This document shows, piece after piece, positions 1 to 6,640 of a DNA stretch of 44,871 nt (the stretch's first letter is position 1; the number at the start of each line of letters is the position of its first letter). The DNA is from JAZDIU01 sp043804635 (GTDB lineage Bacteria; Chloroflexota; Dehalococcoidia; Dehalococcoidales; UBA2162). Below the pieces are notes generated by a model. It had not been told where the DNA came from. It ran no database searches and saw only the letters and a program-made list of their open reading frames with translations. The position numbers were made by a program, and so were the translations under genes. The stretch is taken from assembly GCA_043804635.1 (NCBI GenBank), contig JAZDIU010000027.1, positions 1-44,871 of the forward strand, read 5' to 3'.

Positions 1-95
1 GAAGGTATTGATAAGTCAATGGAGGAAGGAATATAATCAAATCCGACCTCACAGCGCCTTGCGTTACAGGCCGCCGGCACCGGAGGCTATACTTG

Positions 96-578
96 TTAGA
101 GTAACGAGGTAACAACTGGTACCGTTATTGGGGGCGGGTCAAGTCCGCTAACTGCTATTCCAATAATGGAAAGAGTAAATAGTAACAATAACCCTCTAAG
201 CCAATTCCAGGGGAGAAAAGTGTTTACCGTCCTTAATGATTTATGTGGCCTAGCCTGCTCTTGTGTTTTGTGTCCGGCCTCACTAGCAGCTAGAGTTGTT
301 TCCTCTGGAGTCATGTATCTATCGTAGATTTCAGCAGCAGTCCCTTTAGCCTTACATTTGAGGTTCAGACATTCGTAGATCCCTTGTTGTTGGTCTTTAA
401 AAAGAGACTTCTTACCGCACCGTGGGCAAATGGTGACGTAGCTCGGATGAGCTTCTTTCCTCAGCCGTTTCAGCCTGTCATCAGTACAATCAGAGCAAGT
501 ACAACTTGGAGGATGTTTCCCTCTGTACCAATCTCTATTGTCAATTGGGCACACTGTTACCCCCTTATGACCAGGCAA
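96..578 (-). CDS. Zinc-ribbon protein with C-terminal membrane helix
   Basis: A 160-residue protein of unknown function. Two cysteine clusters are visible: an N-terminal one (C-P-I-D near residue 10, then CTCSDC near 27-32) and a second ribbon CPRC (about 52-55) with CLNLKC about 15 residues later. A single hydrophobic helix lies near residues 126-146, after the W-N-W-L-R stretch, so the protein is probably anchored with the zinc ribbons in the cytoplasm. The frame opens with TTG at 578 and no Shine-Dalgarno is seen in front of it, so the start is uncertain; there is no in-frame ATG nearby upstream. It lies in the accessory region and has no recognisable operon partner. No function can be named from sequence alone. 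Confidence 0.6.
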   Translation of the reverse strand: MPGHKGVTVCPIDNRDWYRGKHPPSCTCSDCTDDRLKRLRKEAHPSYVTICPRCGKKSLFKDQQQGIYECLNLKCKAKGTAAEIYDRYMTPEETTLAASEAGHKTQEQARPHKSLRTVNTFLPWNWLRGLLLLFTLSIIGIAVSGLDPPPITVPVVTSLL

Positions 579-1183
579 ACAATATGCATAGAAGAACCGA
601 TCTTTAACAGATTGGTTCTTTACATTCTGGATAACAGTTATCAGCCGTCAAGAAAATAGATAGGGACGCAGAATATATTGTTCGAATAGCTGTTATTTTT
701 GAAGTGACCATCTCCGCTGATCTCCTTCCTGTTTATGACGGAGTGGCAAGTAAACTTATTTTAATCCTGAGGGTACGAACTGTCAATCAACTTTGTTTTA
801 GACCGGGTTTCGATGTATGAGCTCAGGAACGAATATCCACAAGAATCCAGATAATTTCACCTTTATTTTTTCTAACGGTTTTTCTGCACAGAACAAATTT
901 TCTACAACAATCAGGGTATATTTGAGGCTAAATTCACCTTTTTCTTTTGGTACTTTTAGGTTTATACTACTTGCTACGTATAATTCACACGCAAGAGGTC
1001 AATGGCTTAATTCAATTAATGCCTACCGTACGTAACTCAAATTACTTGGTAAGAGGAAAAGCCAGTTCAAAGGTTCTACCTACCGTACAGTACCGCCCAC
1101 TTTACAGGACTTGAACCATTGCGTCTCGACTATGGAATTTTCTCGCGGAGCCAGATAGTAAAAGGTTAATCACAAAGGTAAGA

Positions 1184-1480
1184 TCATCTTCCCTGAGAAT
1201 CCAGAAGTTGAATTAGTGCTGGCAAGAGTTGTTTCTTTTCAAACAGAAGTTCGGAAAGCTTCTTGATTGGCTGACCAGCTAGAATTCGAACCATGCCAAA
1301 CAACCCGTATTGCTCCCCTTTGCATCCACGCACCTCCTATCATGAAATCAGGTGGAGCGGATTATTATTTCAAAGCATTACGATATCCTTAGGCAGTCGA
1401 TTCACCAGAATTCCTGAACATTCCTGCCAAGCAAATTAGCATTTAACGCTGCTTCCAGCCGGTACTTTTTTCTGAACGGG
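1184..1480 (-). pseudogene. Decayed copy of the 3412-4200 gene block
   Basis: Two stretches match the block further right. About 1329-1480 matches the 3' part of the 198-residue DNA-binding gene (3973-4200), sharing the CGCACCTCCTATC start, the ACGATATCCTTAG stretch and GCTTCCAGCCGG, but missing about 60 bases and carrying indels. About 1226-1300 matches 3417-3490. In the copy at left the 480 bases between them, including the 88-residue gene, are absent. A short minus frame (1184-1333, 49 codons with a GTG start, or ATG at 1294) remains open. Between the two copies its FEKKQL stretch differs only at third codon positions, so it was once coding. I infer a duplicated unit, one copy of which has largely decayed. 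Confidence 0.55.
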
Positions 1481-1538
1481 AAGGATGGCGATAAACCTCC
1501 TACTTACTTCTCGGTAGATTCTCTATTATTTCCTTGTT

Positions 1539-1700
1539 ACGCAAGTAATTGCGAGATTTCTTGCGATATTGCAAGCATCAATGAGATTTCAATAGGTATG
1601 TGCAGTAATATTACTTGCGTATATTGCTTCCGTATGCTGTAGATTGCCTTAATAATACTTGCGTTATATTAGTTAAAGTAATATGATATACGCAAGTAAC
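1539..1700. repeat. Four CGCAAGTA operator-like motifs
   Basis: The motif CGCAAGTA occurs at 1540-1547 (plus), 1612-1619 (as TACTTGCG, minus), 1656-1663 (minus) and 1691-1698 (plus), mostly within the longer form (T)TACGCAAGTAA. Copies 2 and 4 form an inverted pair. Copy 3 overlaps the likely -35 box and copy 4 lies just after the -10 box of the promoter of the 46-residue gene at 1717. The layout suggests binding sites for a repressor or plasmid-type control protein; the binder is unknown. Confidence 0.55.
1659..1687 (+). promoter_or_regulatory. Promoter of the 46-residue gene
   Basis: TTGCGT (1659-1664), 17-base spacer, TATGAT (1682-1687). The -35 box is embedded in one CGCAAGTA motif and another follows the -10 box immediately, so the motifs could block polymerase. 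Confidence 0.45.
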
Positions 1701-1716
1701 AAACAGGAGGCAAGAA

Positions 1717-1857
1717 ATGAAAAAAGTTATCCATTTAACAGGCAAGGCTAATCAGGTATTCAAATACGCAGAGCTTCTAACAATTCATAAAGGTAGCATG
1801 ACTCTTAAGCAATTGGATAAGGACGGCAAAACTCTAAGATTAGACCTGAGGAAATAG
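1717..1857 (+). CDS. Small basic protein of unknown function (46 aa)
   Basis: The ATG at 1717 follows a strong AGGAGG (1705-1710) with a six-base gap, and the frame runs 46 codons to TAG at 1855-1857. The product is basic (many Lys and Arg; starts MKKVIHLTGK, ends DLRK). No domain is recognised. It sits directly behind the CGCAAGTA motif array and 79 bases before the HTH gene at 1937, which has its own promoter. The ribosome binding site, dedicated promoter and operator-like motifs make it a believable gene; its size and charge would suit a small DNA- or RNA-binding regulator, but that is a guess. Confidence 0.55.
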   Translation: MKKVIHLTGKANQVFKYAELLTIHKGSMTLKQLDKDGKTLRLDLRK

Positions 1858-1878
1858 TATATTTTGCCTATTTGATTG

Positions 1879-1907
1879 TTGACATTAAAAACTATTATTG
1901 ATATATT
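1879..1907 (+). promoter_or_regulatory. Promoter of the HTH/coiled-coil gene
   Basis: TTGACA (1879-1884), 17-base spacer, TATATT (1902-1907). A start near 1914 would give a leader of about 23 bases containing GAAGGAAAG before the ATG at 1937. Confidence 0.6.
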
Positions 1908-1936
1908 TATTGGCAACTTAAAATTGAAGGAAAGTA

Positions 1937-2398
1937 ATGGCAAGGAAAGCCGTTGTTAATAAAGATGTGATTCTGGGTTTACTCAGGGAAGGAGAAACAA
2001 CCCAGCGGATAGCTCAGAAATTCAACGTTAGTAGACAGGCAATTGACATTTACCGGAAAGAATTTATTAAAAAAGGTTTATTGCCTAACCAGCGCGCTGT
2101 AAGGAAAAGAAATGCTAAAGAGCAAACTGTACCTGCACAACAAAATTTAACCTCGTCGAATAAAACCCCGGTATCCAAAGACATTATTACGCTTGATGAA
2201 CAGATAGAACTTATTATCAGTGCTTTCAATGCGTTAAAGCGTCTGCCCCAACTCGAAAAAGAGGTCGAGAACTATAAACACGAATATCATGATGCTCTCC
2301 AGGAAATTGAACGCTTGAAGGAGAAAGAAAACAAGCGTCTCGACCAAGAGAGCCGTTGGATTGTTACTCAGAGCAAGAGCGAACCCAAACCCACCTGA
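1937..2398 (+). CDS. HTH protein with C-terminal coiled coil
   Basis: A 153-residue protein. Residues about 8-45 form a helix-turn-helix of the resolvase/sigma-like kind (ILGLLREGETTQRIAQKF, then VSRQAIDIYRKEF). A polar linker follows (about 50-85), then a charged heptad-type coiled coil (about 90-140; Leu/Ile spaced in a Lys/Glu-rich run). This build, an N-terminal DNA-recognition helix with a C-terminal dimerising coil, suits a small repressor or a partner of a mobile-element protein. It has its own TTGACA/TATATT promoter and a purine-rich ribosome site. A short palindrome (2400-2416) follows the stop codon. The family is not recognised. Confidence 0.65.
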   Translation: MARKAVVNKDVILGLLREGETTQRIAQKFNVSRQAIDIYRKEFIKKGLLPNQRAVRKRNAKEQTVPAQQNLTSSNKTPVSKDIITLDEQIELIISAFNALKRLPQLEKEVENYKHEYHDALQEIERLKEKENKRLDQESRWIVTQSKSEPKPT

Positions 2399-2399
2399 A

Positions 2400-2416
2400 A
2401 TATCGCGTAGCGATAT
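2400..2416. repeat. Inverted repeat ATATCGC-GTA-GCGATAT
   Basis: Perfect 7-bp arms around GTA, starting three bases after the stop of the HTH gene. Its ATATCG...CGATAT half sites match those of the two operator palindromes at 6855-6910, but with a shorter spacer between the shared hexamers (5 rather than 6). Confidence 0.45.
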
Positions 2417-2485
2417 CCATAAAGCAATAATCCCCTATTTCAGGAATTGACTGTTATTAATAGAAGGCACTATTTATATCAACTG

Positions 2486-2602
2486 TTACGTAAGCATCAA
2501 AGGACATACTATTTGATGGGTCGTAACGCGGTCTCGTTCTACAGTCATGTCCTGAAATTCGCGGCGCAATCGGTTCAGCTCATTATCGTTATCGAAAGCC
2601 AT
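2486..2602 (-). CDS. Possible 38-residue protein
   Basis: ATG at 2602 preceded by GGTGAG about five bases upstream; TAA at 2488-2486. The product begins MAFDNDNELNRLRREF and is acidic/basic mixed with helical character. No domain is recognised. It lies downstream of the antitoxin gene on the same strand. It may be a real micro-protein or the start of a truncated longer gene. Confidence 0.3.
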   Translation of the reverse strand: MAFDNDNELNRLRREFQDMTVERDRVTTHQIVCPLMLT

Positions 2603-2672
2603 TTGAACTCACCAAAATAAGCTTGGGAATCTCTTTATTATAGAGAACCGAAGCGATCAGTCGCAAAAGATT

Positions 2673-2990
2673 CTATTTCTTTGATGCTCCCACTGCATCT
2701 GCTTCATGGGATTGAGATTTTGGACGCAAATTAATCTCCAGTTCGGCATCAAGTGCCGTCGCCACTTTCTTAACAGTGGATAGAGAAGGAAACGAACCGC
2801 CGCTCTCTAGCCTGGCGATACTCTCTTGTTTGGTGTTAAGCAACTTCGCTAACTGTTCTTGTGTTAGTCCCTTCGCCAGTCGTAGTCTAATCAAGGCAGA
2901 AGCCAGCTTATATTCAGGCTCAAGCGCCTCATACTCTTTCCTAAATTCAGGATCTTTTAGTAGTCTCTTTTTGTGTTCTTTCCAATTCAT
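2673..2990 (-). CDS. higA: XRE-family antitoxin of a HigBA-type module
   Basis: A 105-residue protein with an N-terminal helical segment and an XRE-type HTH at about residues 33-85 (LRLAKGLTQEQLAKLLNT, then KQESIARLESGG and PSLSTVKKVATAL). HigA antitoxins bind and block the RelE-like toxin and repress their own operon. The ATG at 2990 overlaps the TGA of the upstream toxin frame as ATGA, and GAGGAGG inside the end of the toxin gene supplies the ribosome site; toxin-first order is typical of higBA. The antitoxin frame is intact while its toxin is frameshifted, so it may persist as a repressor only. The family assignment rests on motif and gene order. Confidence 0.75.
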   Translation of the reverse strand: MNWKEHKKRLLKDPEFRKEYEALEPEYKLASALIRLRLAKGLTQEQLAKLLNTKQESIARLESGGSFPSLSTVKKVATALDAELEINLRPKSQSHEADAVGASKK

Positions 2991-3339
2991 GTGTTTTGCC
3001 TCCTCGATAAGTAGTCATCCTTCCTGCCTTCAGCTATCCGCAGATCTGTTTTTGGTACCGGACCTGTCTTCTTGGCAAGTCCGTGCAGGAGAATAAACGT
3101 CTGCTCAGTGTATAAGAAGTAGATGATGCGATACCGGTTTTTACCGTGCCGAATTCTCAACTCCCAGAGTTGCTTCGAAAGATGCCGGCATATGGCATAC
3201 CAAGCTTAATGCCGAATTCTTCGAGCAAGTCGAGTGTTCTGGCTACTTTGGCTCTTGATTTGGCATCCAGCGAGTCAATGAACTCTTCAATTGGAGACTG
3301 GCCAGCTGTCGATTCATAGTACTCGATATGCCATGTCAT
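2987..3339 (-). pseudogene. higB: Frameshifted RelE/HigB-like toxin
   Basis: The first frame (ATG at 3339) encodes MTWHIEYYESTAGQSP... through KLGMPYAG, then runs into a stop at 3157. In a second frame the sequence continues as SKQLWELRIRHGKNRYRIIY and then FLYTEQTF, LLHGLAKKTG and RRQNT, ending in TGA at 2987-2989. Joined, the two give about 117 residues with the usual Gp49/HigB-type layout (PYA-x-HL...LWELR...YRIIY...HGFxKK). The joint lies near 3184: GGC-ATC here would read GGC-CAT-CTT if one C were restored. So a single-base loss appears to have inactivated the toxin. An assembly or sequencing error would look the same. Confidence 0.7.
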
Positions 3340-3379
3340 ATTAGTAGTATAACAATATTGTTATACTACTAATATGACA
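3334..3379. promoter_or_regulatory. 46-bp perfect palindrome over the toxin promoter and start
   Basis: Two 23-bp arms with no spacer, centre between 3356 and 3357. On the minus strand it contains an extended -10 box TGT-TATACT, then six bases, then the toxin ATG, so the palindrome would cover promoter and start codon of a leaderless operon. By symmetry the same promoter elements point the other way as well. The obvious reading is the autorepression operator of the antitoxin. Confidence 0.7.
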
Positions 3380-3625
3380 AGTCGGGTTGTTGTGAAGGTT
3401 GGCTTGTAGCGGCGGTATGAGTTGCTTCTTCTCAAATGAAAGTTCGGGAACTGTTCCGAGTAGCCCAGCTAAGGGTATTCGAACCGGCCATCAAAACCAC
3501 GGAGATAACGTCTTTTCGAAAGTTTTACCTTTTGAAAAGTATGGCGGGCTGAAGGGAACCAAACTACGAATATCCGAGACTTAGGCTGAACTCGGCCGTT
3601 AGCTGAATAAAGATGGGGATTCCCA
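3380..3625. other. Degraded coding remnant between toxin and the 88-residue gene
   Basis: No intact gene. About 3412-3490 matches the remnant at 1222-1300. In the minus frame reading VRIPLAGLL...PELSFEKKQLIPPL, codons differ from the other copy largely at third positions, so a small conserved protein was once encoded here. No usable start is seen for it now. Confidence 0.4.
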
Positions 3626-3892
3626 CTACTTTTTACGTCGGCGAACAACCTTAGGCGCTTGTTCGTTATTGCTCGCAATCAGATCCATTAAGCCGAGAAT
3701 GAACCCAGTAATACCCACATGTGATCTCACATTTAAGCCTGGTAATGTTTTGCCTACTATATCGAATAGTTCCTCTTTTCCCGTATAAATACCCATAGCG
3801 TAATCAATAAGATGGTCATCCAATTCTTTGACATGTGATTCAGTGAATTTCAATAAATTCCTCAAAAGCTCTTCTGAATTTAATGCTGACAT
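3626..3892 (-). CDS. Small protein of unknown function (88 aa)
   Basis: The ATG at 3892 is preceded by AGGAGG with a ten-base gap. The 88 residues include an acidic helical first half (SEELLRNLLKFTESHVKELD), a hydrophobic/glycine stretch (GITGFILGLMDLI, about 60-72) and a basic tail ending VVRRRKK. No family is recognised. It follows the 198-residue HTH gene on the same strand (99-base gap) and could be co-transcribed with it. In the decayed duplicate at 1184-1480 this gene is missing altogether. Confidence 0.5.
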   Translation of the reverse strand: MSALNSEELLRNLLKFTESHVKELDDHLIDYAMGIYTGKEELFDIVGKTLPGLNVRSHVGITGFILGLMDLIASNNEQAPKVVRRRKK

Positions 3893-3991
3893 TTGTTAAA
3901 ATCCTCCTTTTATAAAGTGTACTCAACAACATTGCAGCAACCGCTAAGAAATGACTAATCTAATTTACATCTCGCACCTCCTATCGCGAAC

Positions 3992-4588
3992 TCAGGTGGG
4001 TTTGCCATCAATTTTTTCTTTTCTGACAATCACCTTCCCTTCCTTTTTTTCAATAACGAGCCGATCATTATTTCGAAGCATAACGATATCCTTAGCCAGT
4101 TGATTGACCTGTTCGGGGGAATTCCTGAACTTTCCAGCCAAGTAAACTAGCATTAATGCCGCTTCCAGCCGGCGCTCTTTTTCCGAACGGGCTCTCTCCA
4201 TTTTCATTTCGGGCAGCTCCCCCTTAGCCAACTGCAAAATCCCCCACGGTTTTTCCATTCTTAGAACTATCTCCTCGGGTGACACCTCGAAATGGCTGGC
4301 GAGCGTCTCGATGAATTTTCTACTAACTTCCGGGTTTTCCCTAAACAACTTCCGTTGCATTACGTATGGAAGTCCCCTCTTCTTCCAGTCTTGAAAGTAC
4401 CTGAAGAGCGTCTTAAGAGGTAGTGACACCATTTTGTCCCGATGTATTTGTGCCGGCCTGTACTTAGCCCCGAAAAGATCGAAAGCCTGTTGACGCTGCG
4501 ACCGGCCGAATTCGTCTCGCCTAATCGGATACTTCCTCCTCTGCAATCCCAGCATAACCGATAACAGTTTTTTCTTTCCTCGTGTCAT
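3992..4588 (-). CDS. Putative DNA-binding protein of the accessory region (198 aa)
   Basis: The ATG at 4588 follows AGGAGG with a five-base gap. The N-terminus is very basic (MTRGKKKLLSV...RRKYPIRRDEF). Residues about 30-70 look like a helix-turn-helix (QAFDLFGAKYRPAQIHRD, then LKTLFRYFQDWKK). The C-terminal half is helical with charged runs (EMKMERARSEKERRLE) and ends in a beta-like KEGKVIVRKEKI stretch. No family is recognised. It lies ten bases after the KGG-like gene, suggesting a two- or three-gene operon, and its 3' part is duplicated in decayed form at 1329-1480. A regulatory or replication-control role is a guess. Confidence 0.55.
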   Translation of the reverse strand: MTRGKKKLLSVMLGLQRRKYPIRRDEFGRSQRQQAFDLFGAKYRPAQIHRDKMVSLPLKTLFRYFQDWKKRGLPYVMQRKLFRENPEVSRKFIETLASHFEVSPEEIVLRMEKPWGILQLAKGELPEMKMERARSEKERRLEAALMLVYLAGKFRNSPEQVNQLAKDIVMLRNNDRLVIEKKEGKVIVRKEKIDGKPT

Positions 4589-4598
4589 GCATACCTCC

Positions 4599-4943
4599 TT
4601 AGCTTTTTACCAATTCCTCCGTAAACGTCTGGTCTTGCGGTTGTTCGTTAGTTGTGGTAGCATTTTCCTTGATTACAACTTTGGGCGGGGGAGACGGCAG
4701 CGATAGTAAGGCGGACCCGCATCCTCCTTTGTTCGTTATTGCCACTGGCTCCCCCATAATTTCAGCGAGCGTCGGCTTTCGCGGCCGCCCGCCCATACGG
4801 CCCCATATACGAGCCATTCCGGGATGTTTTTGACGCAAAGCCGCTTGACCCTTCTACCCAATACGCTGGTAGAATTCTCGGCCCCTCTTGCGCGATACGG
4901 TCTGCCCACCTAATCGACCGGCTTCGACTACAGTTATTGCCAT
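4599..4943 (-). pseudogene. KGG-like small protein gene with in-frame amber codon
   Basis: From ATG at 4943, with AGAGGAAAC in front, the frame reads MAITVVEAGRLGGQTVSRK and RGREFYQRIG to codon 29, then TAG (4856-4854), then KGQAALRQKHPGMARIWG and RMGGRPRKP onward to the stop at 4599: 114 positions in all. The two halves are in one frame and the sense on both sides is protein-like (Gly/Lys/Arg repeats of the KGG type; GRPRKP resembles an AT-hook). One base change (for example AGG or CGG to TAG) in a single frame explains it. The downstream part alone could start at TTG 4838 or ATG 4817. Nonsense inactivation is likeliest; amber readthrough cannot be excluded. Confidence 0.65.
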
Positions 4944-4986
4944 TTGTTTCCTCTTTCGAAAATTACCACTGTCCGATTTTTCCCTG

Positions 4987-5032
4987 AAAAAAAAAGGGCA
5001 GGCCAATCGAGTAACTCGATTTTGCCTGCCCT
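4987..5032 (-). terminator. Rho-independent terminator after the integrase gene
   Basis: On the minus strand AGGGCAGGC pairs with GCCTGCCCT around an inner AATCGAGT/ACTCGATT stem, followed by nine Ts (the A run at 4987-4995 on plus). It lies 156 bases downstream of the integrase stop. Confidence 0.8.
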
Positions 5033-5087
5033 ATCCGTTTTCGGATTCGAACAGTACTATAATTCGGCGCTATCCGTTTTCGGATTC
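5031..5087. repeat. Two 18-bp direct repeats, 39 bp apart
   Basis: CTATCCGTTTTCGGATTC is found at 5031-5048 and 5070-5087, identical. Each contains ATCCG-TTTT-CGGAT, a small inverted repeat. They sit between the integrase terminator and the integrase stop codon, a position where recombinase accessory sites may lie; function unknown. Confidence 0.55.
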
Positions 5088-5187
5088 ACGCCTCTTATTC
5101 AATTGCCTTTAGTGTAATCGCAATCTAACCCTTTGTCAAGTTGAGCCTATTTTTGTGAAAACGTGCCATTTTAACGAGCTCACTCAA

Positions 5188-6192
5188 CTAACTACCGGGC
5201 GAATTCCCAGCCAGCCGGTCTGCCGGGCTGGACTTCTCGTGGGCAGCCAATGCATCCTCCTGGCCCATCGTGCTGGTATATCGCCGCACCATGTCCAAAT
5301 CGCTATGTCCGAGAAGGTACTGAAGATTAAAGACATTTCGATCCATACGGAGGAATTGCAGGGCAAATGTGTGCCTGAATCGGTGGATAGTACCGGCGCC
5401 GCCGACACCCGCCCTTTCCTTGAGCCGTTGGATAAGCGACTGCAGCCCGGTTTTAATGAGCGGTACACCTTCCTCGCTCAACCAGAGTTCCTCCTTATCG
5501 TTTTTCGGGCGGTTTTCCAGGTAGCGAGTGACTGCCTGGTGAGCCGCGTCTCCGACTCGAACAACACGTTCCCTCCGGCCTTTGCCCAGCACCTTGATAT
5601 GCCCGTTCTCCGGGTTGATATCACCCATTTTTAATCCCATCAATTCGGATAACCTGAGTCCTGTATCCAGCAATACCAGGACAAGTGCCCGGTTACGGCT
5701 GCCGAGGAAACGGGCGTTATGATCGTAGTCGTAGTCACACACGGCAAGCATTCGCCTGATATCCTCGACAGAGTAAGGAATGATCACGGGTGGTACCGGT
5801 TTGGCCACGTGAATATGACCTAGCAGATTTTCACCGACGATGCCTTCCTGGACAAGCCAGCTGTAGAATTGTCTGAGGACATTGTAGTAGTGCCGGACAG
5901 TAGCCGGAGACGCCCGACGCTCTGAAGTCTCGGCACCGTTACCATTGATACCCCACCGCTTTTTTTGAGTAGCCACATATCCAAGGAAAGCTCGGAGATG
6001 CCATTGGTTGATTTCTCTGATGCCCTGGGGCCAGTTCGCCTTTTCAGCGAACCAGACAAAACGGCGGAGGTTTTCGGAGTAGAATTCGACGGTGCGGGGG
6101 CTTTTTCCCTCGGTCGCCTTGCTTAAGACGAAGGCCCCGACCAGGGACTCGAGGGACATCCCCGGTTGGTTTACCACGGCTGGTAGTACCAT
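5188..6192 (-). CDS. Tyrosine recombinase / integrase
   Basis: A 334-residue tyrosine recombinase. An N-terminal SAM-like core-binding domain (about 12-125) precedes the catalytic domain, where all active residues are visible: Arg180 (DTGLRLSEL), Lys204 (LGKGRRER), His270 and Arg273 (HRFRH), His296 (LLGHSD) and Tyr305 (RRYTS). These enzymes cut and rejoin DNA through a 3'-phosphotyrosine. Its size resembles XerC/XerD, but the setting, 200 bases from the 3' end of a tRNA-Pro gene and inside accessory DNA, suggests the integrase of an element. ATG at 6192 has no Shine-Dalgarno; TAGAAT lies five bases before it, so the mRNA may be leaderless. A terminator follows at 4987-5032. Confidence 0.88.
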   Translation of the reverse strand: MVLPAVVNQPGMSLESLVGAFVLSKATEGKSPRTVEFYSENLRRFVWFAEKANWPQGIREINQWHLRAFLGYVATQKKRWGINGNGAETSERRASPATVRHYYNVLRQFYSWLVQEGIVGENLLGHIHVAKPVPPVIIPYSVEDIRRMLAVCDYDYDHNARFLGSRNRALVLVLLDTGLRLSELMGLKMGDINPENGHIKVLGKGRRERVVRVGDAAHQAVTRYLENRPKNDKEELWLSEEGVPLIKTGLQSLIQRLKERAGVGGAGTIHRFRHTFALQFLRMDRNVFNLQYLLGHSDLDMVRRYTSTMGQEDALAAHEKSSPADRLAGNSPGS

Positions 6193-6224
6193 ATTCGATT
6201 CTAGCGGGTCCGCCGGAAGATGTG

Positions 6225-6316
6225 TTAGGTGGCCTACTACTATTTTAGCACTCTATGTCAATAACTGCTAAGTGCGTCCGTAGCTTCGGTCATTTTTTTG
6301 AGGTCTTAGGTGGCCT
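6225..6316. repeat. 11-bp direct repeats between integrase and tRNA-Pro
   Basis: TTAGGTGGCCT occurs at 6225-6235 and 6306-6316, 81 bp apart; a looser match (TATAGGTGGTTTGGC) begins at 6338. The core GGCCACCT appears inverted inside the tRNA gene at 6418-6425. They could be integrase arm sites or operator sites for int. Confidence 0.45.
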
Positions 6317-6392
6317 TTTACCAAACCTTATTGGAGTATAGGTGGTTTGGCAGTCTCTTCGCCCCGTCGACAGTCAATTTTAGCTTCAAAAA

Positions 6393-6466
6393 TCGGGGCG
6401 GACGGATTTGAACCGTCGGCCACCTGAACCCCATTCAGGTGCGCTACCAGGCTGCGCTACGCCCCG
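6393..6466 (-). tRNA. tRNA-Pro (anticodon GGG)
   Basis: The minus strand folds as a full cloverleaf: acceptor CGGGGCG with CGCCCCG, D-arm GCGC/GCGC, anticodon stem CCTGA/TCAGG around ATGGGGT (anticodon GGG at 6432-6430), and T-arm GACGG-TTCAAAT-CCGTC. C1-G72 and discriminator A are as expected for proline. CCA is not encoded. The 3' end faces the integrase gene, the usual geometry of a tRNA-targeted element. Confidence 0.95.
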
Positions 6467-6640
6467 ATATGTGGTAATGCTACCATATTTTAGCGAGCCT
6501 AGCAAATTACTATCGGTAGTCGGCTAACAGGCTTTCAGCCAGCTATTTGCCGAACATATTTCCCAGTTGTTTAAAGCGATTTTGGACTAGAGCACGTCCG
6601 ATAATATACAATGATAACAAGAAATTCCGAAGGAGATAGA

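Larger units (their letters stand above)
579..1716. other. Long gene-poor stretch with decayed sequence
   Basis: About 1.1 kb with no convincing intact gene. The left part (579-1180) is AT-rich, with only short open frames lacking ribosome binding sites. The middle (about 1184-1480) is a decayed, internally deleted copy of sequence found again at 3412-4200. The right part (1536-1700) carries four copies of a CGCAAGTA motif in front of a small gene. It looks like degraded accessory DNA. Confidence 0.5.

Noticed and set aside
817..1035. 72-codon plus frame in the left gene-poor stretch
   Set aside because: No ribosome site, Phe/Ser-rich random-like composition, no family resemblance.
3157..3339. 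Intact 60-residue toxin
   Set aside because: Its last residues are out of frame; the family sequence continues in another frame up to the antitoxin start.
3417..3490. tRNA-like sequence (GGTTCGAATACC)
   Set aside because: The T-loop-like string has no pairing stem, and comparison with the copy at 1226-1300 shows a decayed protein-coding frame instead.
5155..5634. 159-codon plus-strand frame opposite the integrase
   Set aside because: It lies over the catalytic domain of a clearly coding minus-strand gene and shows no domain of its own.
6611..6640. ATG 6611 as start of the DUF2061-like gene
   Set aside because: ATG 6641 has AGGAG at five bases, and the family begins after it.
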